DNA of 64,000 nucleotides from Candidatus Gastranaerophilales bacterium (GTDB taxonomy: Bacteria > Cyanobacteriota > Vampirovibrionia > Gastranaerophilales > Gastranaerophilaceae): assembly GCA_944325545.1 (NCBI GenBank), contig CALVAM010000004.1, forward strand, positions 1 through 64,000. Direction: 5' to 3'. The position numbers were made by a program, and so were the translations under genes. Position 1 is the stretch's first letter; each line of letters begins with the position of its first letter. Shown piece by piece: positions 53,185-61,951 of the stretch. The notes under the pieces are model-generated. The model did not search any database, had not been told where the DNA came from, and was given only the letters and a program-made list of their open reading frames with translations.

Positions 53185-54383
53185 AAAATGTTTGTATATT
53201 TAATTTTTGGTGGGTATCAAATTATGGAGCATTACTAACTGCTTATGCTATTCAAACTTTAATAAATAAGTTTGGTTACAGTACTTTATTAATTGATAAT
53301 TCTTACAAACACAATGAACTTATTAGCGAAAATTTTGCTAAAAATTTTGAACAACATCATTTAAAAACATCAAGCAAAATTTCTCTATATAAAGATTTTA
53401 ATAGTTTAAACCAAAAATCTAATATCTTTATTACTGGATCAGATCAGATTCTAAGACCTATCGCTGCTAGAGAGCGATTATCACAATATTTACAAGATTT
53501 TGTTTCTATAAACTCAAAAAAGATTACTATGGCTGCGAGCTTTGCTGTAGACAAAAAAACACTACTAGAAGAAACTAATTCCCAAACACTCGAAAACATG
53601 AAATTGTCATTGAAATCATTTGATTTCATCTCAGTACGGGAAAAATCCGGAGTTGAGATTTGCAAAGATTTATTTGATGTTGATGCAGAATGGATTATTG
53701 ACCCAGTATTTATAATGAATAAATCTAATTATGATGAATTAATAAAAAACTCTACACAAGATTTTTCTAATAAAATTGTTAGTTATGTTTTAGACCCAAA
53801 TAAAGAATATGAGAAGGTATATAAATATCTAGAAAAAAAATATAACAAAAAAATTCTAAAAACAGCTTATTCAAATACGTCTGTTGAAAATTGGCTAGCA
53901 TCAATAAAAAATTGTGAATTTTTAATCACAGATTCTTTCCATGGAATGTGCTTCGCTATAATTTTCAATAAACCATTCATATGCATTACTAATCAAAAAC
54001 GTGGTGCTACAAGATTTGAATCAATTTTAGAAATGTTAAATATTGAAAACCAATGTATAAATAATATTAATGAAATTTATGAAAAAGACTGTATTTTTAA
54101 CGTTGATTATGAAAAAGTTAATCAACGAATTGAAGAAGAACGACAAAGAGGTCTAGATTTTCTAAAAAAAGCTCTTGAAGCACCAGTTGGCAAAAAAGAA
54201 GAAAAAATTGAAGCAAGAATAAAGTTTTTAGAAAATAGAATTATAGAATTGGAAAAGCAAGCAACATTAAAATACCAAATAAAAAAAGAGCTATGGTATT
54301 TATGGCTTATAATTTTTTATAAATATTTACCTAAGTCAATGAGAAATATTATTAATTTTATGAGATTTAAAAATGTTAAATAA
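53181..54383 (+). CDS. Polysaccharide pyruvyl transferase family protein
   Basis: Adds pyruvate ketals to glycan sugars (CsaB/WcaK-type family). NFWWVSNYGALLTAYAIQ at the start, ITGSDQILRP (~96), VREKSGVEICKDL and ITDSFHGMCFAIIFNKPF (~248-265) are diagnostic. The C-terminal ~75 residues form a charged coiled coil (EERQRGLDFLKKAL ... RIKFLENRIIELEK), an addition that may tether the enzyme to its neighbours. 400 residues. Overlaps neighbours by 4 and 11 nt. Confidence 0.88.
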   Translation: MKNVCIFNFWWVSNYGALLTAYAIQTLINKFGYSTLLIDNSYKHNELISENFAKNFEQHHLKTSSKISLYKDFNSLNQKSNIFITGSDQILRPIAARERLSQYLQDFVSINSKKITMAASFAVDKKTLLEETNSQTLENMKLSLKSFDFISVREKSGVEICKDLFDVDAEWIIDPVFIMNKSNYDELIKNSTQDFSNKIVSYVLDPNKEYEKVYKYLEKKYNKKILKTAYSNTSVENWLASIKNCEFLITDSFHGMCFAIIFNKPFICITNQKRGATRFESILEMLNIENQCINNINEIYEKDCIFNVDYEKVNQRIEEERQRGLDFLKKALEAPVGKKEEKIEARIKFLENRIIELEKQATLKYQIKKELWYLWLIIFYKYLPKSMRNIINFMRFKNVK

Positions 54384-55584
54384 AATAAAAAATATCTTTT
54401 TAAATAATTTTTATCCAATATCTCTATATGCAAGACAAATTGCAGGAACATTAATACTGTTTATTATTGCGAGATATTTGTCTATATATGATTTTGGGCT
54501 ATTTTCCAGCTATAAAAACATAGCAACTTTTTGTTTTATGTTCGCTAATTTAGAATATGCAAATTATATTCTTGTATCTTCTAAAGCCAATGTAAAAGAA
54601 GTTAAGCTCAAAATTTCATTATTTATTTTAAATGCTATTTTTATTGGAATATTAATAGCATTAGGTTCAACTTTCTTTAAACTAGACAGCCATATACTAT
54701 TTTGCCTAGTAGTAATAAGAACATTTTTTGATGGAACTTTTTTTGCTTTAATTCTTCCTTACTTTCAAGCAACAAAAACTTTTAATACTATTGCAAAAAT
54801 TAATATTGTATATGCTATTTGTATTTCTTTAATAGCAATATTTTCGTACATTTTTAAACTTTCACTATATAAATTTTTATTATTGAATATTTGTCTAGGA
54901 TTAATTAATTTTATCCAGTGTTCATACTTTGCAAAAATCAATTATCCTTTGGTATTTAACCATATTAAAAGGTTCTGTAAAATGGTAGATAAAAGTATTT
55001 GGGCTTATATTGGGGTTAACATAGCATCTTTTTTATTCAATCAACTATCATCTCTGTATGTTTCTACATGCTTATCTAAAGCTGAAGCAGCACTTTATTT
55101 TTCAGCATTCACTATAGCAGCTGTAATTGGTCTACTAATCGCAGCACAAATACAAAAGATGATGCCAGATTTAATTAATAATAGTATTGAGAACATAAAA
55201 TTAATACTCAAAAGAAATTTAAAAATAATGTTGATTATCACAGGTGGATTATTCATATTTATGCTTCTTTTCGGGAAAATACTGCTAATACTATTATACG
55301 GACAAAACTACTATACAAATGCATATCCTATACTTTTAATACTTATGTTCGGAAACATTTGTGTTGCAGAAGCCGCCGTCTATGGTGCATATATTACAGC
55401 TAGTGGAAATCAAAAAAGAAAAATACCAATGCAGTTGGAAGCTACCTCTTTAACAATAATAGGCTTAATAATATTACATAGATTTGGCATATATGGAGCT
55501 GCTCTTACTTTCTCATTTGCAGCTCTTTATATTTCGTATAGATATACAACTTTTACTATAAAATTAATAAGAGCTATCGAATAG
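54373..55584 (+). CDS. Oligosaccharide flippase (Wzx-like)
   Basis: Polytopic membrane protein of 403 residues with about twelve hydrophobic segments, MOP/polysaccharide-transporter type. The N-terminal ARQIAGTLILFIIARYLSIY-type helix and FGLFSSYKNIA pattern is characteristic, as is the LILMFGNICVAEAAVYG segment late in the protein. It would flip undecaprenyl-linked repeat units across the inner membrane. It begins 11 nt inside the pyruvyl transferase gene. Confidence 0.87.
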   Translation: MLNKIKNIFLNNFYPISLYARQIAGTLILFIIARYLSIYDFGLFSSYKNIATFCFMFANLEYANYILVSSKANVKEVKLKISLFILNAIFIGILIALGSTFFKLDSHILFCLVVIRTFFDGTFFALILPYFQATKTFNTIAKINIVYAICISLIAIFSYIFKLSLYKFLLLNICLGLINFIQCSYFAKINYPLVFNHIKRFCKMVDKSIWAYIGVNIASFLFNQLSSLYVSTCLSKAEAALYFSAFTIAAVIGLLIAAQIQKMMPDLINNSIENIKLILKRNLKIMLIITGGLFIFMLLFGKILLILLYGQNYYTNAYPILLILMFGNICVAEAAVYGAYITASGNQKRKIPMQLEATSLTIIGLIILHRFGIYGAALTFSFAALYISYRYTTFTIKLIRAIE

Positions 55585-55608
55585 TTAATAAATAATCAAG
55601 GAGATATT

Positions 55609-56556
55609 ATGAAAGAAATTTTAAGAAAACTAAAAAAAATATACTTAGGACTTGTCTATTCTATACATTATCTAATTAAATTTTTTGTATTTGTTTGTTT
55701 AGATTTTAATAAAGAAAAAAGCCTTGAAACAAAACTACTTCTTGCTGTTCATAGTATTGAAAAAGGTTTTGGCATTCAAAATACTAGAATGGAATTTGGT
55801 AAACGAAATATAAAAATATTACAAAAAACCATTGTTAGTTATGAAAAAAAAGGATATAAAAAAAATGGTTTTGCTTATTTATCAGCTCTAAGCATTTTAG
55901 AAACTTATATAAAATATCATTTAGATCGAAACATTCACGATGAGTATATAAAATCATTAACATCTTTTATAAAAGAAAGAAATTTTCAAAATATACCTAC
56001 TGGGTTTAAAATGATCAATAACCAAACTACACCTAATGATTATCTAGGTCTTATTAAGACTAGACACAGTGTAAGAGCTTTTAGCGATAAACATGTAGAT
56101 GAAAATGTAATAATAAATTGCATTAAATTAGCACAAACTGCTCCATCGGCTTGTAATAGGCAAACAGTTAAAGTTTATTATACTATGGATAATAAGAAAA
56201 TAGATTCAATAGGAGATTTAATGGCCGGTAACAAAGGCTTTACCAATGTTAATAATTATTTAGTTATAACCTCTGATGTTTCAGCATATACATATTGGGA
56301 AAATGGACAATGGATGACAAATGCTGGTATTTTTATCTATTCATTAGTTTTAGCATTAGAATACTACAACATTGGGAATTGTATTTTACAATGGATTGAT
56401 AATCTTAAAAAAGATAAAATTTTAAGAAAAATTTTAAATATTCCAACTAATGAACATATTGTAGCAAGTATTGCCATTGGACATAAAATGGATGAATATA
56501 AAATTTTATATGCTACAAGAAAAGATATTAATGATATACTAGTAAAAGTTAATTAA
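55609..56556 (+). CDS. Nitroreductase-family protein with N-terminal extension
   Basis: The C-terminal ~195 residues are a flavin-dependent nitroreductase fold: TRHSVRAFSDKHV (FMN phosphate-binding Arg/Ser, ~150), APSACNRQTVKVYY and GNCILQWIDN. The N-terminal ~115 residues hold a membrane-leaning helix and a conserved LLLAVHSIEKGF stretch found on nitroreductase-like proteins in other capsule loci. 315 residues; AAGGAG 7 nt upstream. In a polysaccharide cluster it may reduce or oxidise a sugar-linked intermediate, but no substrate is known to me. Confidence 0.82.
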   Translation: MKEILRKLKKIYLGLVYSIHYLIKFFVFVCLDFNKEKSLETKLLLAVHSIEKGFGIQNTRMEFGKRNIKILQKTIVSYEKKGYKKNGFAYLSALSILETYIKYHLDRNIHDEYIKSLTSFIKERNFQNIPTGFKMINNQTTPNDYLGLIKTRHSVRAFSDKHVDENVIINCIKLAQTAPSACNRQTVKVYYTMDNKKIDSIGDLMAGNKGFTNVNNYLVITSDVSAYTYWENGQWMTNAGIFIYSLVLALEYYNIGNCILQWIDNLKKDKILRKILNIPTNEHIVASIAIGHKMDEYKILYATRKDINDILVKVN

Positions 56557-56579
56557 ACATATTATACAAGGAGAGATTA

Positions 56580-57929
56580 ATGGAAAATTATAATTATAAT
56601 CAAGAATTAGACGAAGAATTAACAATTGATTTAAAGAAAATCTTTTTTGCACTTTGGAGTAGAAAAACTCTCATTGCTAAAACTTTTATTAGCATATTAA
56701 TATTTTTCATAATACTAACATTCATTTCTCCTAAAAAATATAAAGTCGAAGCTGATTTGTATATTAATAAATCTAATAATTCAAATATGGTAGAAATTAA
56801 CCCTTACGCTATTGAAGAATTAGGTGCTGGAGGTGGAATGGCTGCGCTTATGTCTGGAGGTGGGGGGCTTACAAATGAACTTGAGCTAATGCAATCTCCA
56901 TTAGTTATTGATAAAGTGATTAGAGAGAACGATTTAAAATATAAAAAGAAATATGGTTTTTTACCTAATAAAAAAGAGGGTGAATACATTTCTACAACAG
57001 CATTTCTAAAGAAAAACATTTCTTTTGAAAACAAAAAAGGAACAAATGTTGTAACTATTGAATATAAATCTAAAGATCCGGAACTAGCATATAATGTTGT
57101 AAGTTCTATAATCACGAATTACATAGAATTGCACAAAGAATTACATAGCGAAAAATCAAAATCTGATAAAAAGATTATTGAAAATCAATACAATATAGCT
57201 AAAAAATCTTTTGATGAAAAAGTTAAAAAAGCTGACGGACTACCTGAACAAGCTCTTGCTATGTCTGGAAATATTTCTGCAATGTCAGCTTTTTCTCGCT
57301 CTGCTCAACAAGCTTTATCAAATCTAAAAGGCCAGGTTATTCAAGGCGAAAAAGCTAAATTAGCTCTTACTGAAGAAGCTAATAAAGTTGCAGAATTATC
57401 TTCAAAATTAGAGTGGGCGAAAATGGTTGAAGAAATGTCTGATTCTTCTAAAGTTCTTATTTTAAAAGAGCCTCAAAAATTAAGAGATTTTGAATATGCT
57501 TCTCCAAAATTATTGATAAATATATTATTAGGTATTATATTTGGAGCAATTGCTTCATTATTTGCTGTGATTTTTGCAGAAAATACTGACAAAAAACTTA
57601 CTTACTCAATGCTCGGCGAAAACATTATTTACAATGGAGAAAATGATTTTACTGATTTAAAAGTTCAAATACTAGCTAAAAAAGATAAAAAAATTGCTTG
57701 CGTTATGTTTGAAGAATTAAGCTCATTTTTAGCGCTACAATTAAAAGATTTTAAAAATTTTGATTTCATAAAAGCAGATATTTCATCTGAATTCGTTGAA
57801 AGAGTTAAGAATTCTGAAGAAGTAATCATATTTGCTTCTATTAATAAAACAAATTCAAAATTTTACAAACAAATCAAACAAATGCTTAATGAAATGAATA
57901 AAGAAATTAATTTAGAAGTATTAATATAA
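56580..57929 (+). CDS. Wzz-type polysaccharide chain-length/co-polymerase protein
   Basis: The N-terminal Wzz domain has helix one at ~32-50 and a periplasmic region with helical coiled coil (~165-300); the second helix is at ~310-333. A cytoplasmic tail of about 115 residues follows. A glycine-rich loop (GAGGGMAALMSGGGG, 83-96) precedes the conserved ELELMQSPLVI. The tail has the alternating strand/helix look of a tyrosine-kinase (Wzc) domain but no Walker A or B motif, so it is probably not a kinase. 449 residues. Governs chain length in a Wzx/Wzy pathway. Confidence 0.85.
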   Translation: MENYNYNQELDEELTIDLKKIFFALWSRKTLIAKTFISILIFFIILTFISPKKYKVEADLYINKSNNSNMVEINPYAIEELGAGGGMAALMSGGGGLTNELELMQSPLVIDKVIRENDLKYKKKYGFLPNKKEGEYISTTAFLKKNISFENKKGTNVVTIEYKSKDPELAYNVVSSIITNYIELHKELHSEKSKSDKKIIENQYNIAKKSFDEKVKKADGLPEQALAMSGNISAMSAFSRSAQQALSNLKGQVIQGEKAKLALTEEANKVAELSSKLEWAKMVEEMSDSSKVLILKEPQKLRDFEYASPKLLINILLGIIFGAIASLFAVIFAENTDKKLTYSMLGENIIYNGENDFTDLKVQILAKKDKKIACVMFEELSSFLALQLKDFKNFDFIKADISSEFVERVKNSEEVIIFASINKTNSKFYKQIKQMLNEMNKEINLEVLI

Positions 57930-57939
57930 AGGAGAGAGT

Positions 57940-59463
57940 ATGAAACCAAGAGTAGAAAAACAATCGACTGTTTGGCAATCTAATTCTATGGGTTGCTTTG
58001 ATAAACTTAAATTAAAACTAAATAATTTTGTCATTGACCAAACAATAAATTATTTAGGACATAACTTTAGTAAACAAAAACTTATTAACCTTGCTAAAAT
58101 CTTTGAAAAAATTGCAGGTTCTAAAGGCGGAATTAACCATGCAAGAAGAATGCAATGGTTATTTGAATCAGAACATCCACACTTATATTGGTGGAAAAAG
58201 ATTTTAACAGAATTACATCCAAATTGCAGAAATAAATGGATTAAAAATTTCTTTGTGAACGGATATTATGGAGATAACCTAAGAAAAAGATCCGAATTCA
58301 ACGAGAAAAACGGATTTTTCCCTCCAACAGTTCTATTATCATCAATTACCAAAAGATGTAACTTCAACTGTAAAGGTTGTTGGGCTCATGAATATTCTGT
58401 AGAAGAAGATTTAACAAAAGAAAAATGGAGAGAAATTTTCACAGAAGCACGTGATGTTATGGGAATTCATATTATCCCGGTTGTAGGTGGAGAACCTTTT
58501 GCTAGAAAAGAATTTTTAGAATTAGCTGAAGAATTTAATGATTGTACATTTATTACTTTTACAAACGGTTCTTTAATTACTGAAAAAACTGTTGAAAAAT
58601 TGAAAAAACTTGGAAATGTTCAACCAATGTTTTCTTTATGGGGCTTAAAAGAAGACAATGATGCCGTTCGTGGAGAAGGTTGTTTTGATATGGTAATGGA
58701 AAAAATGGATATGCTTAAAAAAGCAGGTATTTTCTTCGGTGCAAGTATTACAGCAACCAGTAAAAATTGTAATGAAGTTACATCAGATGAATTCATGAAA
58801 ATGCTTTCAGATAAAGGAGTACTTTGGAGTTGGTTCTTCCACTATGTTCCTGTAGGTGATAGCCCTGATGTAAGTTTAGTTCCTAACGCACAACAAAGAC
58901 AACAAATTTTAAAAGCTGTATATAATGCAAGAAATACTCTACCTATGATGACTGTAGATTTTTGGGGTGATGGTCCTGAAATGATGGGTTGTATTGCAGG
59001 TGGCAGACAATATATCCACGTTAATCCGCGTGGAGATGTTGAACCTTGTACATTCGTTCATTTAGCGACTCACAACCTAAAAAATTGTACATTAACAGAA
59101 GCACTTGCTTCTCCATTTATGAGAGCAATTAGAGACGGTATTCCTTATGAAGACGGAAATATGCTTCGTCCTTGTATGATAGTTGATAGACCAGATGTAT
59201 TAAGAAAATATTACGAAGAATTTAAACCTTACGAAACTCATGAAAATGCAGCTGCATATTTAACAAATCCAGAAATTACTTCTCAAATTGATAAATACTC
59301 TAAAGAAGTTAAAGAAATTCTTGATGAAGACTGGAGAAATAATTTATGGATGACTATATTCCCTCTGGAAGGTGAATATTACGTTGATAGAGATACTTTC
59401 TGTTCTACAGAAAAACCTCAACATAAATGCACTGGTCATTGTGCCGGTTGTACAAACCATTAA
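57940..59463 (+). CDS. Radical SAM protein with C-terminal CX3CX2C, 507 aa
   Basis: Radical SAM enzyme: Cys140, Cys144 and Cys147 (KRCNFNCKGC) bind the catalytic cluster, and VVGGEPFAR is the SAM motif. A SPASM-like region has Cys in IAGG, VEPCTFVH and LRPCMIV contexts. The last eleven residues contain a second CX3CX2C (Cys497, Cys501, Cys504), an unusual repeat of the signature spacing. The N-terminal ~125 residues are helical and partly amphipathic. GGAGAG precedes the ATG. It sits between the chain-length protein and a PAP2 phosphatase plus lipid kinase, which hints at a lipid or lipid-linked glycan substrate (inference). Confidence 0.85.
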   Translation: MKPRVEKQSTVWQSNSMGCFDKLKLKLNNFVIDQTINYLGHNFSKQKLINLAKIFEKIAGSKGGINHARRMQWLFESEHPHLYWWKKILTELHPNCRNKWIKNFFVNGYYGDNLRKRSEFNEKNGFFPPTVLLSSITKRCNFNCKGCWAHEYSVEEDLTKEKWREIFTEARDVMGIHIIPVVGGEPFARKEFLELAEEFNDCTFITFTNGSLITEKTVEKLKKLGNVQPMFSLWGLKEDNDAVRGEGCFDMVMEKMDMLKKAGIFFGASITATSKNCNEVTSDEFMKMLSDKGVLWSWFFHYVPVGDSPDVSLVPNAQQRQQILKAVYNARNTLPMMTVDFWGDGPEMMGCIAGGRQYIHVNPRGDVEPCTFVHLATHNLKNCTLTEALASPFMRAIRDGIPYEDGNMLRPCMIVDRPDVLRKYYEEFKPYETHENAAAYLTNPEITSQIDKYSKEVKEILDEDWRNNLWMTIFPLEGEYYVDRDTFCSTEKPQHKCTGHCAGCTNH

Positions 59464-59475
59464 TAGAGGAAAAAA

Positions 59476-60087
59476 ATGTTTTGGATATTAGCAATATCTT
59501 TTATTTTATTTTCAGTTCTAATTAATACCTATCCTACAATTACTTTGTGGGATAGGTCATTAATTATTTTTGTACAAAAACTTTTAATGAAAATTCCTCA
59601 ATACATTCCAATAGCTTTTGATGGATTATTATATTCATTAATGCTAATAATACCTATAGTAATTTCTTCTGTATTCTTTACAATTAAGAAAAAATATTTT
59701 GACATTATCTACTTAATCATTATTCCATTAATTACATACGGAATTAGCAGTTCTCTAAAATTAATAATTGAGCGTCCAAGACCTCCTATAGAAATGCATC
59801 TATTACCACACCCTGAAGGTTTTAGCTTCGTTTCAAACCATACTATAATTACATTTTGTTTATGGGGAATGATAACCTATTATTTAATAAATTATTGTCA
59901 AAACAAGTTTATTAAACTTTTGGGAATCTCTATAGCAATTTTATGGAGTATTTTAATTGGTTTCAGTAGAATCTGGCTTGGAGTACACAACCCAACTGAT
60001 GTTATTGCAGCTTATTTATTAGGTGGTATATTATTAATAATTTATATAAAAGTACGAGAATTTATTGAAAAATATATAGGCTTATAA
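59476..60087 (+). CDS. PAP2-family membrane phosphatase
   Basis: Six-helix type PAP2 phosphatase, 203 residues. The three motifs are KLIIERPRP (KX6RP), FVSNHTI (a PSGH variant keeping the catalytic His) and SRIWLGVHNPTD (SRX5HX3D). Likely dephosphorylates undecaprenyl diphosphate or phosphatidic acid-type lipids outside the membrane. Followed after 3 nt by the lipid-kinase-like gene. Confidence 0.9.
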   Translation: MFWILAISFILFSVLINTYPTITLWDRSLIIFVQKLLMKIPQYIPIAFDGLLYSLMLIIPIVISSVFFTIKKKYFDIIYLIIIPLITYGISSSLKLIIERPRPPIEMHLLPHPEGFSFVSNHTIITFCLWGMITYYLINYCQNKFIKLLGISIAILWSILIGFSRIWLGVHNPTDVIAAYLLGGILLIIYIKVREFIEKYIGL

Positions 60088-60090
60088 TTA

Positions 60091-60945
60091 ATGAAAAATG
60101 TTTTAGTTGTCAGTAATTACAAAGCTGGTAGAAAAAAGGCCATTTTAAACAAAAAAATATTAAAAAAATTTTTATATCAACATGCTGAATATTTTCAAAT
60201 AATTGATATTTGTGATTTAGAAAATATTAATGCTTCCCAGTTTGATACAATTATAGCAATGGGAGGCGATGGAACAATAAACAAGATTTTACCCTATATT
60301 ATAAATACTGACAAAAAACTGGGAATTATACCCTGCGGCACCGCAAATTTATTAGCAGCGAAACTTGGAATCCCAACAAACATTAAAAAAGCGTTAAAAA
60401 TTTTAGAAAAAGAAAATTCAAAAAAAATTGATACAATATCTATAAATAATAAACTTTGTATTTTAAGATTTGGCTTAGGCTATGATTCAGATATCATTGG
60501 AAAAACTCCTCAATCATTAAAAAATAAATTTGGCTACCTGTCATACTTTATTGCTGGAATTTTATTTGCTCTCAGATTAAAAATAAAAAATTATCATATT
60601 ATGTTTGATGATAAGGAATTTAACATTGAAGCTTCTTGCATAATAATTGCAAACGCTTCTAACATGTACAGAAATTTAATTACTATAAATAATAAATGTG
60701 AATTAGATGATGGCCTAATAGAAATCTTTATTCTAAAAACCAAAAATCCAATAATGTTTTTCATTGAATTACTAAATATAATATTTAAACATCATATTAA
60801 CAATTCTAATGCTATGTATTTTAAAACTTCAAAATTAAAAATTAACAACAAATTTAGTTTGGGGCACATTGATGGAGAATCGATAAAATTCAAAGAAGAT
60901 ATAGTTTTTAATGTTATTCCTAAATCAATTAATATTATAAATTAA
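60091..60945 (+). CDS. Diacylglycerol kinase family lipid kinase
   Basis: Soluble DAGK_cat-type lipid kinase of 284 residues. The catalytic loop reads MGGDGTINKI (~57-66) and CGTANLLA (~82-89), with a beta-rich C-terminal half. ATP-dependent phosphorylation of diacylglycerol, or possibly of an isoprenoid or sphingoid lipid, is expected. Paired with the PAP2 phosphatase, the two could set a phosphorylated/dephosphorylated lipid balance. Last gene of the locus. Confidence 0.9.
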   Translation: MKNVLVVSNYKAGRKKAILNKKILKKFLYQHAEYFQIIDICDLENINASQFDTIIAMGGDGTINKILPYIINTDKKLGIIPCGTANLLAAKLGIPTNIKKALKILEKENSKKIDTISINNKLCILRFGLGYDSDIIGKTPQSLKNKFGYLSYFIAGILFALRLKIKNYHIMFDDKEFNIEASCIIIANASNMYRNLITINNKCELDDGLIEIFILKTKNPIMFFIELLNIIFKHHINNSNAMYFKTSKLKINNKFSLGHIDGESIKFKEDIVFNVIPKSINIIN

Positions 60946-60979
60946 ATTTATAATATTAATCATTTATCTTAATTTTTAA

Positions 60980-61008
60980 GATGCGGTAAATCAAAGATTT
61001 ACCACATC
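60980..61008. repeat. REP-like hairpin
   Basis: GATGCGGTAAATC (60980-60992) pairs with GATTTACCACATC (60996-61008) around an AAA loop with one mismatch. Same stem-short-loop design as the palindromes at the window start. It sits between convergent genes; no T-run on the plus side, so at best a weak terminator. Confidence 0.65.
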
Positions 61009-61038
61009 CTACTTTCTAGAATTATTATATTATCACAC

Positions 61039-61605
61039 TTAAATTTTTCTATAGCCACACTTAGGACATACATTTTCTGAATTTAAAGCAATTCCACATA
61101 AAGGACAACGTTCCATAGTTCTATTAACTTTATAACATTCACTAGCTGCATTAACACCACTTGTAAATATAATTTTTGAGATATTCAACTTATCTTTCAA
61201 TAACTCATAAACAATTTTAATCATTCCTTCAACAGTCATAGTTTCTTTTGTAACTACCAATCTACAATCAGGATAAGCTGTAGCTAATTCAGTTTTAAAA
61301 GCATAACCTTTCATAGTATTTTGTGGAGCCCCATTTTTAATACCTTGTTTTTCATAAACTTCTAAAATAGCTGGTAAAAGAGGATCATCTTCTCTTAAAA
61401 TTGTTGCGTGATCAAAATTTTTCAAAACGTCCCAAGCTGTTTTTTGAATTTCATTACACGGAAAAACCATATTAACACCAGTATTAATACTATCTTCTAC
61501 TTCAATTGTTAAAACTCCTGTATGACCATGTAAATATTGTGCTTCTCCTTTAAAGCCATAAAATCTATGTGCATACTGTAAATCAAATGTTGTAATCGAT
61601 TTCAT
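61039..61605 (-). CDS. 6-pyruvoyl-tetrahydropterin synthase/QueD-like protein with zinc ribbon
   Basis: T-fold protein of the PTPS/QueD family, normally making 6-carboxytetrahydropterin for queuosine. Zinc ligands His13, His26 and His28 (LHGH), the Asp65-His66 pair and Glu126 are present. The position of the catalytic cysteine, three residues before LHGH, is Ala22; Glu21 lies next to it, which recalls the PTPS-III variants in which Glu replaces Cys. A C-terminal zinc ribbon (Cys167, Cys170, Cys180, Cys183) makes it 188 rather than ~120-140 residues. AAGGGG 7 nt before the ATG. No other que gene is in view. Confidence 0.85.
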   Translation of the reverse strand: MKSITTFDLQYAHRFYGFKGEAQYLHGHTGVLTIEVEDSINTGVNMVFPCNEIQKTAWDVLKNFDHATILREDDPLLPAILEVYEKQGIKNGAPQNTMKGYAFKTELATAYPDCRLVVTKETMTVEGMIKIVYELLKDKLNISKIIFTSGVNAASECYKVNRTMERCPLCGIALNSENVCPKCGYRKI

Positions 61606-61794
61606 AAATTACCCCTTTCTAATTTGACCCAATAAAAACTTCGACTAATAATATCAATTTTTTTGTTACAATCAGTCAATATAATTTACTTTACCTAAAT
61701 ATTAAATTAATTTTTTATTTTCTTACATTTTTATTTAATAATATTTAATCTAACCTTTATTTTATACTTAAATGTTTTTTAAAATAAGCTAACC

Positions 61795-61819
61795 TGTAGG
61801 GTGCAATTTTTTGCACCAA
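61795..61819. repeat. Second copy of the 25-bp REP-like element (inverted)
   Basis: Exact reverse complement of 26194-26218, forming hairpin GGTGCAA/TTGCACC with a T-rich loop. Two perfect copies 35 kb apart in opposite orientation indicate a dispersed family. Confidence 0.85.
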
Positions 61820-61900
61820 CTAAGTAATTTACAAAGAAAATTAAATACATCATAGAAAAGAATAAATAATTTCATTTAAATATATTTTAACAAAATATAT

Positions 61901-61928
61901 TTGTAAAATATAAAAAATAATGTATAAT
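61901..61928 (+). promoter_or_regulatory. Putative promoter of the small secreted protein gene
   Basis: TTGTAA (61901-61906), 16-nt spacer, TATAAT (61923-61928), then AAGAAAGG before the ATG at 61952. Consensus match by eye. Confidence 0.55.
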
Positions 61929-61951
61929 ACATTATCAAGAAAGGTATTTAT

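Larger units (their letters stand above)
61606..61951. other. 346-bp A/T-rich intergenic region
   Basis: Divergent promoter region between the QueD-like gene and a small secreted protein. It holds the 25-bp REP-like element (61795-61819) and the promoter at 61901-61928. No open frame of convincing size is seen, and no tRNA or riboswitch fold is apparent by eye. Confidence 0.6.
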
